DNA of 38,705 nt from Acidimicrobiaceae bacterium (GTDB lineage: Bacteria; Actinomycetota; Acidimicrobiia; Acidimicrobiales; RAAP-2). Positions 22,143-30,528 of this stretch are shown here, one piece after another (the first letter of the stretch is position 1; every line of letters begins with the position of its first letter). Position numbers and translations under genes: made by a program. The stretch is from the NCBI GenBank assembly GCA_003133545.1, contig PKYA01000028.1, forward strand, positions 1-38,705, in the 5' to 3' direction. A model generated the notes under the pieces. The model made no database searches. It saw nothing but the letters and a program-made list of their open reading frames with translations, and was not told the origin of the DNA.

Positions 22143-23660
22143 TCAGGCGCTGGCCTCGGTCGGGGGCTCATCGGCCGGATACGGACCGTCGCGCTCGAGC
22201 ACGAGGGCGCCGCGGCTCAGCTTCATGGCGTCGCTGCGCGGGAGGGAGTCGACGAACTCGACCGTCTTGGGGACCTTGTAGGGCGCCAGGCGGGCCTTGG
22301 CGAACGCGATGACATCGGCCGCCGCGGGAGGCGCGGTGACATCGCTCGACTGGATGATGGCGTGGACCCTGCGACCCCACTCAGGGTCCCGCAACCCGAT
22401 CACCACCACATCGACGATCTGGGGATGCTCGCTCAGGGCCGCTTCCACCTCGGCGGGGTAGACGTTGGCCGCGCCGGTGACGATCAGGTCGACGCGGCGG
22501 TCGGCCATGTACAGGTATCCCTCCTCGTCCAACCACCCGAGGTCACCCACCGTGACGAACCCGTCTTCGGTCCGGGTCATCGGCGCGACGTTCTCCCCGA
22601 CGTAGGACGCGGCAGGGCCGAGCGGCGTGCGCATGTAGATGCCACCCACCTCGCCGGTGGGCAATTCGCTCCCCTCGGAGTCGAGGATCTTCACCTCGGC
22701 CTCCCCGAAGGGGAGCCCGAGCGTGCCGGGATGCGCCATCCACTGGTCGCCGCGGCAGCTCACCAGGCCGTGCCCCTCCGACGCGCCATAGCTCAAGAAG
22801 AGGTGCTCGGGCCCTATCAGCTCGCACCAGCGACGGCCCAACCACACCGGGAGGGGCGACGCCCCCTGTTGGACCCAGTCGAGCGAGGACAGGTCGCGCG
22901 TTTCGATACCGGGCACCTGCGCCAGACGGAGCAACATGGGAGTGGCACCGATGAAGCCGGTGATCTTGTACTTCTCAATGAGATCGAGGATCCGCGGCGC
23001 GTTGAACCGTTCGAGTAGCACGATCCCTTCGCCTGCCATCAGGTTCCTCGTCGCCGTGAAACCGTTGGTGTGGTACAGCGGTGCGGGCACAAGGACGCGC
23101 TGCGGCTGGGGCAGCACGCCGTAGGCCTCGACGATGGTGTTCATCCCCGCCTCGGCGTAGAAACGGCCCTCGGCGTTCATCAAAATAACCTTGGGCGTAC
23201 CCGTCGAACCTGAACTGCACACCCCCCACCCCCGGAGCGGAACGACCTCGGGCAGGGGCGTGATCGGCGCCGCCAGGCTGGACTCGAGGTACGCATGATG
23301 ATCGGCGTCAATGACGAGCGCTGGCTTCATGGTGGCCAGGACACGACCACGCTCCCATTCGGGCAGGTCCCAACGCATCGGCACCACGGTTGCCCCGGCT
23401 TTCCAGCCGGCGAAGCAGGCCATGAGATGCTCCGGGGAGTTGCGCAGGCACACGGCCAGGATGTCGCCGAGGCCGACGCCCTGTTCGACGAGGACGTGGG
23501 CGATCTGCGTGGACCTGCGGTCCAGTTGTTGCCAAGTCACCTGCCGCTCGGTCCCATCCTCGGACGCGAAGATCACGCCGATGCCTTCAGGATCCGCCTC
23601 GGCGATCCGGCGGATTTGGGTGCCGTAGGGCACGCCCGCACCCGTCATGACCGATGTCAT
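22143..23660 (-). CDS. AMP-dependent acyl-CoA synthetase/ligase, second copy
   Basis: A 505-residue adenylate-forming ligase. Motifs: VCSSGSTGTPKVILMN (A3 P-loop), SYGASEGHGLVS (A5), GDLGWLDEEGYLYMADRRVDLIVTGAANVYPAEVEAAL (A7-A8) and a C-terminal lysine in LPRSDAMKLSRG. The A3 start is SSGSTG instead of TSGSTG. It has low similarity to the ligase at 11347, so the two probably differ in substrate. AGGGGAG precedes ATG 23660. Position in the operon, directly before a nitroreductase and a CoA transferase, suggests it activates an acid intermediate of the pathway. The hinge Asp and P-loop look intact. Confidence 0.92.
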   Translation of the reverse strand: MTSVMTGAGVPYGTQIRRIAEADPEGIGVIFASEDGTERQVTWQQLDRRSTQIAHVLVEQGVGLGDILAVCLRNSPEHLMACFAGWKAGATVVPMRWDLPEWERGRVLATMKPALVIDADHHAYLESSLAAPITPLPEVVPLRGWGVCSSGSTGTPKVILMNAEGRFYAEAGMNTIVEAYGVLPQPQRVLVPAPLYHTNGFTATRNLMAGEGIVLLERFNAPRILDLIEKYKITGFIGATPMLLRLAQVPGIETRDLSSLDWVQQGASPLPVWLGRRWCELIGPEHLFLSYGASEGHGLVSCRGDQWMAHPGTLGLPFGEAEVKILDSEGSELPTGEVGGIYMRTPLGPAASYVGENVAPMTRTEDGFVTVGDLGWLDEEGYLYMADRRVDLIVTGAANVYPAEVEAALSEHPQIVDVVVIGLRDPEWGRRVHAIIQSSDVTAPPAAADVIAFAKARLAPYKVPKTVEFVDSLPRSDAMKLSRGALVLERDGPYPADEPPTEASA

Positions 23661-23718
23661 CCCATTCTCCCCTTCAGTGGACCGACACGGCGCCGTTCAC
23701 GGCGCCACCCGCACGCTT

Positions 23719-24231
23719 TCACAACCTCTGTGCCTCGTCCAACGGCGTGATCAGCACCCCGGCCTCCTCATCGCTCGGGACCCCCACCATGATGATGGCC
23801 AGGACACACGGCTCCTCGTAGCGGTTCCACCACTGGTGCATGCCACCGAGTTGCACGTTGACGTCGCCGGCCTCCAGCGTGGTCGAGCTGCCGTCCTCCA
23901 TCAAAAGGTCGATGCGGCCCGACACGATGTACTCGTAGTCGATGGTGTTCGTCCGGTGCCAGCCGGTCGGGGCTGCGGTCGCGGCCATGGACTCGACAAA
24001 GAAGCGGCTGGAGCCGGGCGCCAGCGCGAATATCTGGCTCAGATTGGCGTCCGGCGAGCGATCGGTCGTCTCCAGCGAGAGCTCGCCGGCGTCCCAAAAG
24101 TGCACCACGTCGAAATCCGACCCCTGAACCTCGTGGCGCTCCACGGATTCGACGCGGCCGTCGGCGAGGATGCCCCACGCGCCGTTGGCCGTCTTCCCGC
24201 TGACCACCCGCCGGCGCGCCAACTCCGTCAC
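23719..24231 (-). CDS. Cupin-domain protein
   Basis: A 170-residue single-cupin protein starting at GTG 24231. The metal-binding motif 1 is GWHRTNTIDYEYIVSG with His92 and Glu100, and motif 2 is LEAGDVNVQLGGMHQWWN with His132. This pattern (HxTxxxDxxYxVxxG ... GDxxxQxxxxHxWxN) is that of cupins common in actinobacterial and proteobacterial degradation clusters, often annotated only as cupin. The N-terminal 70 residues form an extra beta region. It is 25 bases downstream of the CMD gene. It may be a dioxygenase, isomerase or binding protein; only two metal-ligand histidines and one Glu are evident. Confidence 0.87.
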   Translation of the reverse strand: MTELARRRVVSGKTANGAWGILADGRVESVERHEVQGSDFDVVHFWDAGELSLETTDRSPDANLSQIFALAPGSSRFFVESMAATAAPTGWHRTNTIDYEYIVSGRIDLLMEDGSSTTLEAGDVNVQLGGMHQWWNRYEEPCVLAIIMVGVPSDEEAGVLITPLDEAQRL

Positions 24232-24256
24232 CGACCCGCTTCCCGAGTGTTGCTCC

Positions 24257-24640
24257 TCACTCCGCGCCGAGCACCGGGGCGGCGGTGTTCAATGCGGCAA
24301 CCCCCATCGGCACGCCGGCGTAGACGCCGACTTGCATGAGGACTTCTATGAGTTCGTCCCGGCTCAGCCCGACGTTGAGGGCACCCCGCAGGTGTGCGGC
24401 CAGCTCGTCTTGGCGCCCCAGTGCGGCCAACATGGCAACGGTGATCAACGAGCGATCACGCAGGGCCAGGTTCGGTCGAGCCCAGAACATGCCGAAACAG
24501 AACTCGCGGACGTGGGCGAAGTAGTCCGGGGCGAGCTGGGCCCCCGGCATGGCAGGCGGCGCCGTGCCGCCTACTCGCTCGCCCCACAGCTGTCGCTGTA
24601 CCTCTGCGCCAGCCGCCGCGTAGTCGATGTGCTCCTCCAT
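24257..24640 (-). CDS. Carboxymuconolactone decarboxylase family protein
   Basis: A 127-residue all-helical CMD-fold protein. FGMFWARPNLALRDRSLITVAMLAALGRQDELAAHLRGALNVGLSRDELIEVLMQVGVYAGVPMGVAALNTAAPV matches the gamma-carboxymuconolactone decarboxylase domain nearly end to end. The CxxC motif of AhpD-type peroxidoreductases is absent, so it is of the decarboxylase/lactone type, not the AhpD type. ATG 24640 lies one base after the amidohydrolase stop (TGA-A-ATG), so translation is coupled. Together with the neighbouring amidohydrolase it may handle a ring-cleavage product or lactone; this is inferred from family and position. Confidence 0.9.
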   Translation of the reverse strand: MEEHIDYAAAGAEVQRQLWGERVGGTAPPAMPGAQLAPDYFAHVREFCFGMFWARPNLALRDRSLITVAMLAALGRQDELAAHLRGALNVGLSRDELIEVLMQVGVYAGVPMGVAALNTAAPVLGAE

Positions 24641-24641
24641 T

Positions 24642-25823
24642 TCAGCGTTCCTCCACGATCATCGGCCCCGGGTCCGGCAGGTCGTACAGCCGGGCGTAGT
24701 TGTCCCAGAGCAACTTCTTCTTGGTGCTGTCCTCGAACGGGAGCTCGAGAAAGGCCTTCGTCGCGTGGGGGAACTTCGAGTCGGCGTGGGGGTAGTCGGT
24801 GGAGAAGACCACGTTGTCATCACCGAAGTCCTCGAAGTAGTGGCGGGCCACTCCCTCGTCAGCCTCACACGACAAGAAGCAATTGCGCACGAGATACTCC
24901 GAGGGCTTCATGCGCACATCGGGGGCCTCGAACCGGCCCGTCCACTCCCAGTGCTCGTCGAGCCGGTACATCATGAAGGGGGCCCACGAGCAATTGCCCT
25001 CGAGGAGAGCGAGGCGCAAGGTGGGGAACCGCTCGAGGATCCCCCCGGAGGTGAAGCAGGTGGCGACGAACATGATGCCCAGTGGCTGGTTGAACGCGTG
25101 CCACAGCATGAGCTTGTCGAGTTGCTCGCTGAAGGCGAAGTCCGGCTTGAGCGATGTGACCCCACCCCCGTGGAAACAGATGGGGACGCCGAGACGCTCC
25201 GCCTCCCGCCACAAGGGGTCGTACTTCGGATGGTGCCACGGAAGATTGTCGACCAGCCCGGGCGCCATGAACGCGCCGACGAATCCCCGCTCGACGTTGC
25301 GTGCCAGCTCGTCGACGGCGCTCCCCACGTCGTGGGGCGCCAGCATGGCGGCGCCGAAGACACGACCCGGGCGGGCGCAGTCCGCCACGAAGTCGGCCAT
25401 CCAGTCGTTGTACCCACGGGCGATGGCGGCGGCCAGCTCCGGTTCCAGCCCGTTGGGCCCGATGTGCTCAGTGCTCTGCATGGCAAGGACGAACAGCCCG
25501 CGGCTGGGGAAGAAGACGGCGGAGTCGAGGTGCTCCATCTCCATGGCCAGCACCTGTGACGCGGCGTCCCAGCGCTGCTTCTCGGCGTGGACGAAGGAGG
25601 AGTCCTGCGCTTCCTTCCAGGGCCGGCCCACCGCCTGCGGCCGCATCCGCCCCAGCCGCAGCAACACCTCGTTCTTGACTTTGACGCGCATGTCCCGCTC
25701 GATCTCCTCGAGCCCGACGGGGATGGCGTGCTCCCAACTTGGGTCCATGTAGCGCTGCCAGAGGTCGGCCGGCTCCATGACGTGCATGTCGCTGTCCGCA
25801 GCCAGCCATCCGTTCACTGCCAC
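24642..25823 (-). CDS. Amidohydrolase-family protein (ACMSD-like, Amidohydro_2)
   Basis: A 393-residue TIM-barrel metal hydrolase. The N-terminal metal motif is ADSDMHVMEPADLWQRYMDP (Asp12, His14), followed by WHHPKYDPLWREAERLGVPICFHGGG with His218, an LEGNCSW segment, and FSTDYPHADSKFP with the conserved Asp343. This is the pattern of the aminocarboxymuconate-semialdehyde decarboxylase-like group, whose members decarboxylate, hydrate or hydrolyse ring-derived acids. In actinobacterial steroid and terpenoid clusters similar proteins are common, mostly without an assigned reaction. It lies between an alpha/beta hydrolase-like gene (15-base gap) and the CMD gene. Confidence 0.92.
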   Translation of the reverse strand: MAVNGWLAADSDMHVMEPADLWQRYMDPSWEHAIPVGLEEIERDMRVKVKNEVLLRLGRMRPQAVGRPWKEAQDSSFVHAEKQRWDAASQVLAMEMEHLDSAVFFPSRGLFVLAMQSTEHIGPNGLEPELAAAIARGYNDWMADFVADCARPGRVFGAAMLAPHDVGSAVDELARNVERGFVGAFMAPGLVDNLPWHHPKYDPLWREAERLGVPICFHGGGVTSLKPDFAFSEQLDKLMLWHAFNQPLGIMFVATCFTSGGILERFPTLRLALLEGNCSWAPFMMYRLDEHWEWTGRFEAPDVRMKPSEYLVRNCFLSCEADEGVARHYFEDFGDDNVVFSTDYPHADSKFPHATKAFLELPFEDSTKKKLLWDNYARLYDLPDPGPMIVEER

Positions 25824-25838
25824 GGTGCACCTCCTCGC

Positions 25839-26474
25839 TCATGGGGCATGGCGCGCCTGGCCCATCCACTTCCCGATCTGATCGGCGAGAGCTTCGTCGA
25901 GGTCACGCGGCGTGCCCTCCCCGGCCCACTGCCAGGTCGTGGTGGCGACCAAGCGAGCGGTCAGGAACTCCTCGAGGCCCCCGAGCTCGGCGCGGCGCGG
26001 ACCGTCTGTCGCCGCCAGCAGCACCGGCGGGGGCGACGGCGCGTCCAGGACCGCCCGCGGCAACAGGTCGACGTGGGCCCTGGGGGCGTCGACGCAAACC
26101 ACGGACCGCACCGACCCGGGCCGCCACAGCGCGGCCGCGAGCGCCACCACGGCGCCCTGACCCCAGCCGACGAGCACCGGCTGGTCCAACGCGACATCGG
26201 CGATGAGGTCGGCCACCTCGACCACAGCGGTGGTCAAGGAGATGGGATCGGTCCCCTCGAAACCGGGGAGCACCCGGTACCAGCAGGTGCCCCCGATCGA
26301 CATGCCGCTCGGATAGAAGGCGTACTCCCCCGTCGGCACCACCACCCGGCCGAACAGGCCGCTCTCGCGGGCGAACTCGACCGCCGGAACCGTTGAGGTG
26401 ATGCCTTCCCGGTGGAGCACCACGGCCGGCGGCCCGGCGGAGCCGAGGTCGAGCTCGAGATAGGCCAGCTTCAT
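25839..26474 (-). CDS. Alpha/beta hydrolase-fold protein with Ser-to-Gly nucleophile position
   Basis: A 211-residue alpha/beta hydrolase-like protein. The nucleophile elbow, normally G-x-S-x-G, reads G-W-G-Q-G (103-107) in PVLVGWGQGAVVALAAAL, with Gly105 where the serine should be; the codon is GGT. The usual HGG oxyanion segment is LHREGITS, and no clear catalytic His is seen near the C-terminus. It is also shorter than typical members. It is therefore probably non-hydrolytic, perhaps a binding or accessory protein, or a decayed gene. ATG 26474 overlaps the TGA of the flavoprotein gene (ATGA), so it is coupled to it and likely expressed with it. Confidence 0.75.
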   Translation of the reverse strand: MKLAYLELDLGSAGPPAVVLHREGITSTVPAVEFARESGLFGRVVVPTGEYAFYPSGMSIGGTCWYRVLPGFEGTDPISLTTAVVEVADLIADVALDQPVLVGWGQGAVVALAAALWRPGSVRSVVCVDAPRAHVDLLPRAVLDAPSPPPVLLAATDGPRRAELGGLEEFLTARLVATTTWQWAGEGTPRDLDEALADQIGKWMGQARHAP

Positions 26475-28207
26475 GGCGCGCCCACTTTGGGCGAGCGCCT
26501 CCCGGCATGGGCCCCGCCCAGGAAGCCGAAGACCAGGCCGGGACCAATGGTCGACCCGCCGCCGGGATAGCCCTCCCCGAACACCGGATCGACACAGTTG
26601 CCGGCGCCGTAGAGTCCGCCAATTGGACCCGCGGAGCCGAGGATCTGGCCCTCGGTCCCGATCCGTGGCCCGCTGTTGGTGTCGAATGCAGTCCCGACGA
26701 TGGCCATGGCGAACAGCGGGCCGTCGAGGTGGAGCGGGTACATGGCTGAGTTGGGCAGGTTGTTGTCCGGCGCCGGCGGGCCGTGGAAGGCGAACTCGAC
26801 AGCCTTGGCGCCGCGGCCGAACTCATCGTCCCGGCCGATCTCGGCCATGGCGTTGAATCGGCGGATGGTCGCGGTGAGCGTCTCGGCGAACGAGGGCGCC
26901 AGCTCGACCGGCGCAATCCCCGGCGGCATGGCGACCCGCGCCCGCGTCCGCAGCCGCTCGCTGAGCGCGGCCGTCAGCCCGTCCACCCCGACGCCGCTGA
27001 CGACATGGTCCGCCACTGACCCCAAAGGCGGGATGGGGTAGCGCCCCGCGTACTGCTCGGCGCAACGTGCGTCGTACACCATGAACATCACGCGGTTGAC
27101 ATACTCGTCGTTGTCGTACATGTGGTGCACCTGGCCCCGGGATGCGTATTCGCGCTTCTCCCCGATGGCGCGCCGCCCCAAGCGGTTGACCAGCACCATG
27201 CTGTCCCCGGGGATGGCCCACACGTCGAGCACGGAGTTGGCGTAGTCGTCCACGGCCTCGAGCACCTGTTGGTTCCACCAGGCGTGGTGCATGCCGCCGA
27301 ACAACACTCCGGCGCGCGGACCCATCCGGATGAGGTCCCCGGTGTTCGACGGCACCCCCGAGCCGCCCGCGATGGGGCCGTGCAGGAACCGGGCCCGCAG
27401 TTCGGGATCGTGGGCGAACCCGCCCGAGCCGAACACCACTCCGCCGTGGGCCACCACCTTGCGGCAGGCCCTCCCGTCATCGACCACCACGCCGGTGACA
27501 TTGCCCTCGTCCACCAGCAGATCCACCACCCGGTTCTCCAGCCGGACCTCGGTGCCCCGGCTGGTGGCGAACGCCATCAACTGGCGGATGAGCTCGCCTC
27601 CGTTCCCCGCCCCGCCTTCGGGGGCAACCACCTGGATCCCGCGGCCCCGCAGGGCCTTGTTCTCGGGAAACTCGTAGTAGTCGGGAAAGCCCTGCCCGTC
27701 CCAGGACAGCCACGGTGCGCCCATGGGTGCGGCCCCGATGTCGCCGAGACGGCCCATGACCTCTGCGCCGCGGTCGTAATAGGTCTCGAGCAGCTCGTAC
27801 TCCGAGGACAAGAGGCCCAGGTAGGGCGCCTCGGGGTCGTACGCCCCGGGATAACCCACGCGGGCCATGTAGGCCAGGGCGTCGGGCCGGGGGTCTTCGA
27901 TGCCGGCCGCCCGCATCACGCTGTTGGCGTAGATGTGTGCCACCCCGCCCGAACAGGCCGTCGTGCCCCCGTGCACCGGTCCCTTCTCACAGACCACCAC
28001 GGAGGCGCCCACGCTGAGCGCGCCCGCCGCCGCCGCGAGGGCGGCGCCGCCGCTCCCCACGACGACCACGTCGAATTCCTCGGGGACGGCCGTCGGCGCC
28101 AGCGCGGGTGAGGGCGCGGCACCCGGCCGGTGTGGGAGGTCGGCCAGGTCCGCTACCCGCTGGCCCAGTGCCAGGGAGCCTGCGCTGGCTGCCACCACCA
28201 ATCTCAC
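26471..28207 (-). CDS. FAD-dependent oxidoreductase of the fumarate reductase/3-ketosteroid dehydrogenase family
   Basis: From GTG 28207 the product is 578 residues. After a 44-residue N-terminal extension comes the FAD Rossmann motif EEFDVVVVGSGGAALAAAAGALSVGASVVVCEKG (44-76, with ribose-binding Glu74), then GGTTACSGGVAH, and at the C-terminus YGAGNCVDPVFGEGYPGGGSTIGPGLVFGFLGG, typical of FAD_binding_2 flavoproteins. Relatives include fumarate reductase flavoprotein, 3-ketosteroid-delta1-dehydrogenase and urocanate reductase, all acting at C-C bonds. The ribosome-binding site is weak and other GTG codons follow closely, so the start is uncertain by a few codons. First gene of the nine-gene operon; a palindrome and a TATAAC box lie upstream. 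Confidence 0.9.
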   Translation of the reverse strand: MRLVVAASAGSLALGQRVADLADLPHRPGAAPSPALAPTAVPEEFDVVVVGSGGAALAAAAGALSVGASVVVCEKGPVHGGTTACSGGVAHIYANSVMRAAGIEDPRPDALAYMARVGYPGAYDPEAPYLGLLSSEYELLETYYDRGAEVMGRLGDIGAAPMGAPWLSWDGQGFPDYYEFPENKALRGRGIQVVAPEGGAGNGGELIRQLMAFATSRGTEVRLENRVVDLLVDEGNVTGVVVDDGRACRKVVAHGGVVFGSGGFAHDPELRARFLHGPIAGGSGVPSNTGDLIRMGPRAGVLFGGMHHAWWNQQVLEAVDDYANSVLDVWAIPGDSMVLVNRLGRRAIGEKREYASRGQVHHMYDNDEYVNRVMFMVYDARCAEQYAGRYPIPPLGSVADHVVSGVGVDGLTAALSERLRTRARVAMPPGIAPVELAPSFAETLTATIRRFNAMAEIGRDDEFGRGAKAVEFAFHGPPAPDNNLPNSAMYPLHLDGPLFAMAIVGTAFDTNSGPRIGTEGQILGSAGPIGGLYGAGNCVDPVFGEGYPGGGSTIGPGLVFGFLGGAHAGRRSPKVGAP

Positions 28208-28246
28208 CCCCGAATCGTGACGGGCCACCCCTGTCGGCCCTGACCA

Positions 28247-28285
28247 GTTATAGCATCGTCCCTCGCGGCCGACCGGACCGTCCGG
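28247..28285 (-). promoter_or_regulatory. Candidate promoter and palindromic operator of the nine-gene operon
   Basis: On the minus strand a TATAAC box lies at 28252-28247, 40 bases before GTG 28207. About 20 bases further upstream is the odd palindrome CCGGAC-C-GTCCGG (28273-28285), at the place of the -35 element. No good TTGACA-like hexamer is present, so an activator or a repressor may act at the palindrome. It is also 34 bases upstream of the divergent SnoaL-like start at 28320 and could control both. Identified by eye. Confidence 0.42.
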
Positions 28286-28319
28286 CCAGCACATCGACGA
28301 CAAGAAAGACGGGGGAACC

Positions 28320-28715
28320 GTGAGCCTGACCACCGAGGACCTGCTGGAGATACAGGGGCTCGCCGCCCGCTACAACCACGCCATCGACAGCGGCGATGCG
28401 GACGCGTTCATCGCCACCTTCGTCGAGAGCGGCGTGCTCGATGCCGGCGTCCTGACGCTCGAGGGACACTCCGCCCTGAAGGATTTTGCGTCGAACTTCG
28501 CCACCTCGGCCCGGGCCCCGCGGCACGTGGCCACCAACCTCGTCATCGAGGGTGACGGCGACAAAGCGACCTTGAAGGCCTACGTCCAGATGTTCGCGCT
28601 GACCGGTGAGCCTCCCCGCCAGAACATCACCGCGGCGGGGAAGTACAGCGACACCCTGGCCAAGGAAGACGGCAGGTGGAAGTTCGTCCGGCGCACTTTC
28701 ACCGCGGACAGCTGA
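28320..28715 (+). CDS. SnoaL-like NTF2-fold protein, second copy
   Basis: A 131-residue protein from GTG 28320, preceded by GGGGGAA. The first helix pair LLEIQGLAARYNHAIDSGDADAFIATFVESGVLD, the HSALKDFAS segment, APRHVATNLVIEGDGDKATLKAYVQMF and the closing strand KEDGRWKFVRRTFTAD are the SnoaL_4 layout (Asp in the DSGDA loop, H72 in RHVATN). Such proteins in degradation clusters include steroid delta-isomerase-type and hydratase-type enzymes (the MaoC-like reactions are done by a different fold). It is divergent from the flavoprotein operon and ends 66 bases before the convergent DUF35-thiolase gene. Specific role unknown. Confidence 0.87.
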   Translation: MSLTTEDLLEIQGLAARYNHAIDSGDADAFIATFVESGVLDAGVLTLEGHSALKDFASNFATSARAPRHVATNLVIEGDGDKATLKAYVQMFALTGEPPRQNITAAGKYSDTLAKEDGRWKFVRRTFTADS

Positions 28716-28781
28716 CGCGCGCCGGCTGCGCACTGCGCGCCGTTCGCATGATCCCTACATTGGCACGTGCATCCGCACGCG

Positions 28782-30431
28782 CTACGCAGAGCGGAAGAGG
28801 AAGCACCCTCCCGGCGTCCCACCGCCGGTGCTGACCGCGGCCACCCGTGCGCCCGCCACCTGACGGTCCCCAGCGTCGCCGCGGAGCTGGACGACTGCCT
28901 CATGGAGGTAGCCGTAGCCGTGCGTCCGGCCGGCGGAGAGTTGCCCGCCGAAGGTGTTGAGCGGCAGCTCGCCGTCGAGGGCGATCCGCCCTGGATCCGC
29001 CAGGAAATCGCCCGCCTCGCCGGGCCCGCAGAATCCGAGCCCCTCGATCCAGCTCAGACAATTGAAGGTGAATCCGTCGTAGAGCTCGGCGACATCCACA
29101 TCGGCAGGCCGCATGGACGTCCGCGACCACAGGTGGGCGGCCGGCCCCTGGGTCTGAGGTTCGTGGCTGAGCACCCCTTGGTCCCAGCTGACCCGGTCGA
29201 TGATCTGGGTGCCGACCGCTTCGACGTACACGGGCGGTCGCGCCAAGTCGGGTGCGACATCGGCGGCCGAGACCACCAGCGCGATCGACCCGTCACACGG
29301 CACGTCGCAGTCGTAGAGCCCGAAGGGGCTGGTGATCATGCGGGCACCGAGGTAGTCGTCCATGGTCATCGGCTCCCGATAGATGGCATCGGGATTGAGC
29401 CCGGCATTGCGGCGCGCATTGACGGCAATCGCCCCCAGCGCCGCACGGGTGGTCCCGTACCGGTGGAAATGGTTGGTCGCGTTCATGGCGATCCAGTTGG
29501 CCGCGCTGAGCGCGCCGAAGGGTGCCCGCCACGACATGAAATCGCCCTCCACGCGCCCGCCGGGCGACGGCGGCCGCGCGCGGACCCTCTCCGACCACGT
29601 CGACTCCCACACCGTGCGGAAGCACAGGACGTGGCGGCACAGGCCGGCGGCGACGGCCAGCATCGCTGCCACGACCGAACCGCCCTGGCCCGGCGTCTCC
29701 CCCGCACCGTTGAACCAGGTGGGCCGGATACGCAGCGACTCCTCCAGTGCGGTCACCCCACCCTCCGAATGGCCGCCGGCGGCAAATCCGCCCGGGTAGG
29801 TCGACAGCCCGTCGATGTCGGCCATCGACAACCCGGCGTCGGCCACGGCGTTCCGGCAGGCCTCCACGGTCAGGCTCAGGGGGTCGACGCCGAGCCGCCG
29901 GCCGATGCGCGATCTGCCGATGCCGGTGAGGGCCACCTTGTCCTCGAACTTATCCGGGCTGGCCATGGGGCGGACCCACGGTCCGGGAAGCTCGTCCTCT
30001 GGCACCGGGCCCTCGAGCGGGCCCTCGGTGGCCAGGGTGAACAGCGGGAGCCAGACGTCCTCTACCTGTTCGAAGCGCACCTGCACCGCTCGGCCGACGG
30101 CGAGCGCGGAAACCGGCACGTCGACGATGTTGGTGGTGAGCCGCACCCTGGGGTCCTCGTCGATCGCCACGATGCCGATGACATAGGGCGGCGGGAAGGC
30201 CGGCGTCCATGTGTGCTCGTTCACCGTAAATCCGACCAGTACCCCCCGGCCCGAGACCGGCTCTGGCGCCAGCGCTGAGGAACCGCAGGCGCGGCACACG
30301 GGCCCGGGCGGGTGCTGAAAGGCTCGGCAATCCGCACAGCGGCGAAAACGCAGCACCCCGTCGGCACCGCTCGTCCAGAAGAACGCGGTCTCGGGCACGA
30401 GCATGGGCAAGGGGCGTGGCACGGCGGACAC
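28782..30431 (-). CDS. DUF35 OB-fold/zinc-ribbon fused to thiolase-fold protein, putative side-chain aldolase
   Basis: From GTG 30431 the product is 549 residues (GTG 30422 or ATG 30404 are alternatives). Residues 1-155 are a DUF35 domain: the zinc ribbon CADC (Cys32, Cys35) and CRAC (Cys46, Cys49), then an OB-fold (VLVGFTVNEHTWTPAFPPPYVIGIVAI). From about 158 a thiolase-fold domain follows (KVALTGIGRSRIGRRLGVDPLSLTVEACRNAVADAGL to STGGGTPGGCFLF). The usual nucleophilic Cys region reads GAGETPGQGGSVVAAMLAV, with no Cys, so it should not be a true thiolase. Mycobacterial Ltp2 plus the DUF35 part of ChsH2 form a retro-aldolase in steroid side-chain loss; this looks like a natural fusion of those two parts. 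Activity is inferred. Confidence 0.85.
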   Translation of the reverse strand: MSAVPRPLPMLVPETAFFWTSGADGVLRFRRCADCRAFQHPPGPVCRACGSSALAPEPVSGRGVLVGFTVNEHTWTPAFPPPYVIGIVAIDEDPRVRLTTNIVDVPVSALAVGRAVQVRFEQVEDVWLPLFTLATEGPLEGPVPEDELPGPWVRPMASPDKFEDKVALTGIGRSRIGRRLGVDPLSLTVEACRNAVADAGLSMADIDGLSTYPGGFAAGGHSEGGVTALEESLRIRPTWFNGAGETPGQGGSVVAAMLAVAAGLCRHVLCFRTVWESTWSERVRARPPSPGGRVEGDFMSWRAPFGALSAANWIAMNATNHFHRYGTTRAALGAIAVNARRNAGLNPDAIYREPMTMDDYLGARMITSPFGLYDCDVPCDGSIALVVSAADVAPDLARPPVYVEAVGTQIIDRVSWDQGVLSHEPQTQGPAAHLWSRTSMRPADVDVAELYDGFTFNCLSWIEGLGFCGPGEAGDFLADPGRIALDGELPLNTFGGQLSAGRTHGYGYLHEAVVQLRGDAGDRQVAGARVAAVSTGGGTPGGCFLFRSA

Positions 30432-30463
30432 TCTAGGAGGACGGCCCTGAACCCGCGCGCTCC

Positions 30464-30484
30464 CGTGCCAGGATGACCGGCACG
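30464..30484. promoter_or_regulatory. Inverted repeat CGTGCC-N9-GGCACG in a divergent promoter
   Basis: Arms at 30464-30469 and 30479-30484 lie in the 97-bp gap between the divergent DUF35-thiolase and SDR genes. It could be an operator for both. Only the symmetry is seen. Confidence 0.35.
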
Positions 30485-30528
30485 GCGCCGACGCGGGCAG
30501 CCGCGCGGGACGCGAAAGGGGAGGATGG

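Noticed and set aside
28716-28781. Hairpin between the SnoaL-like and DUF35-thiolase genes
   Set aside because: The GC-rich stretch contains direct GCGCGCC repeats and only a weak imperfect stem; not strong enough to call a terminator.
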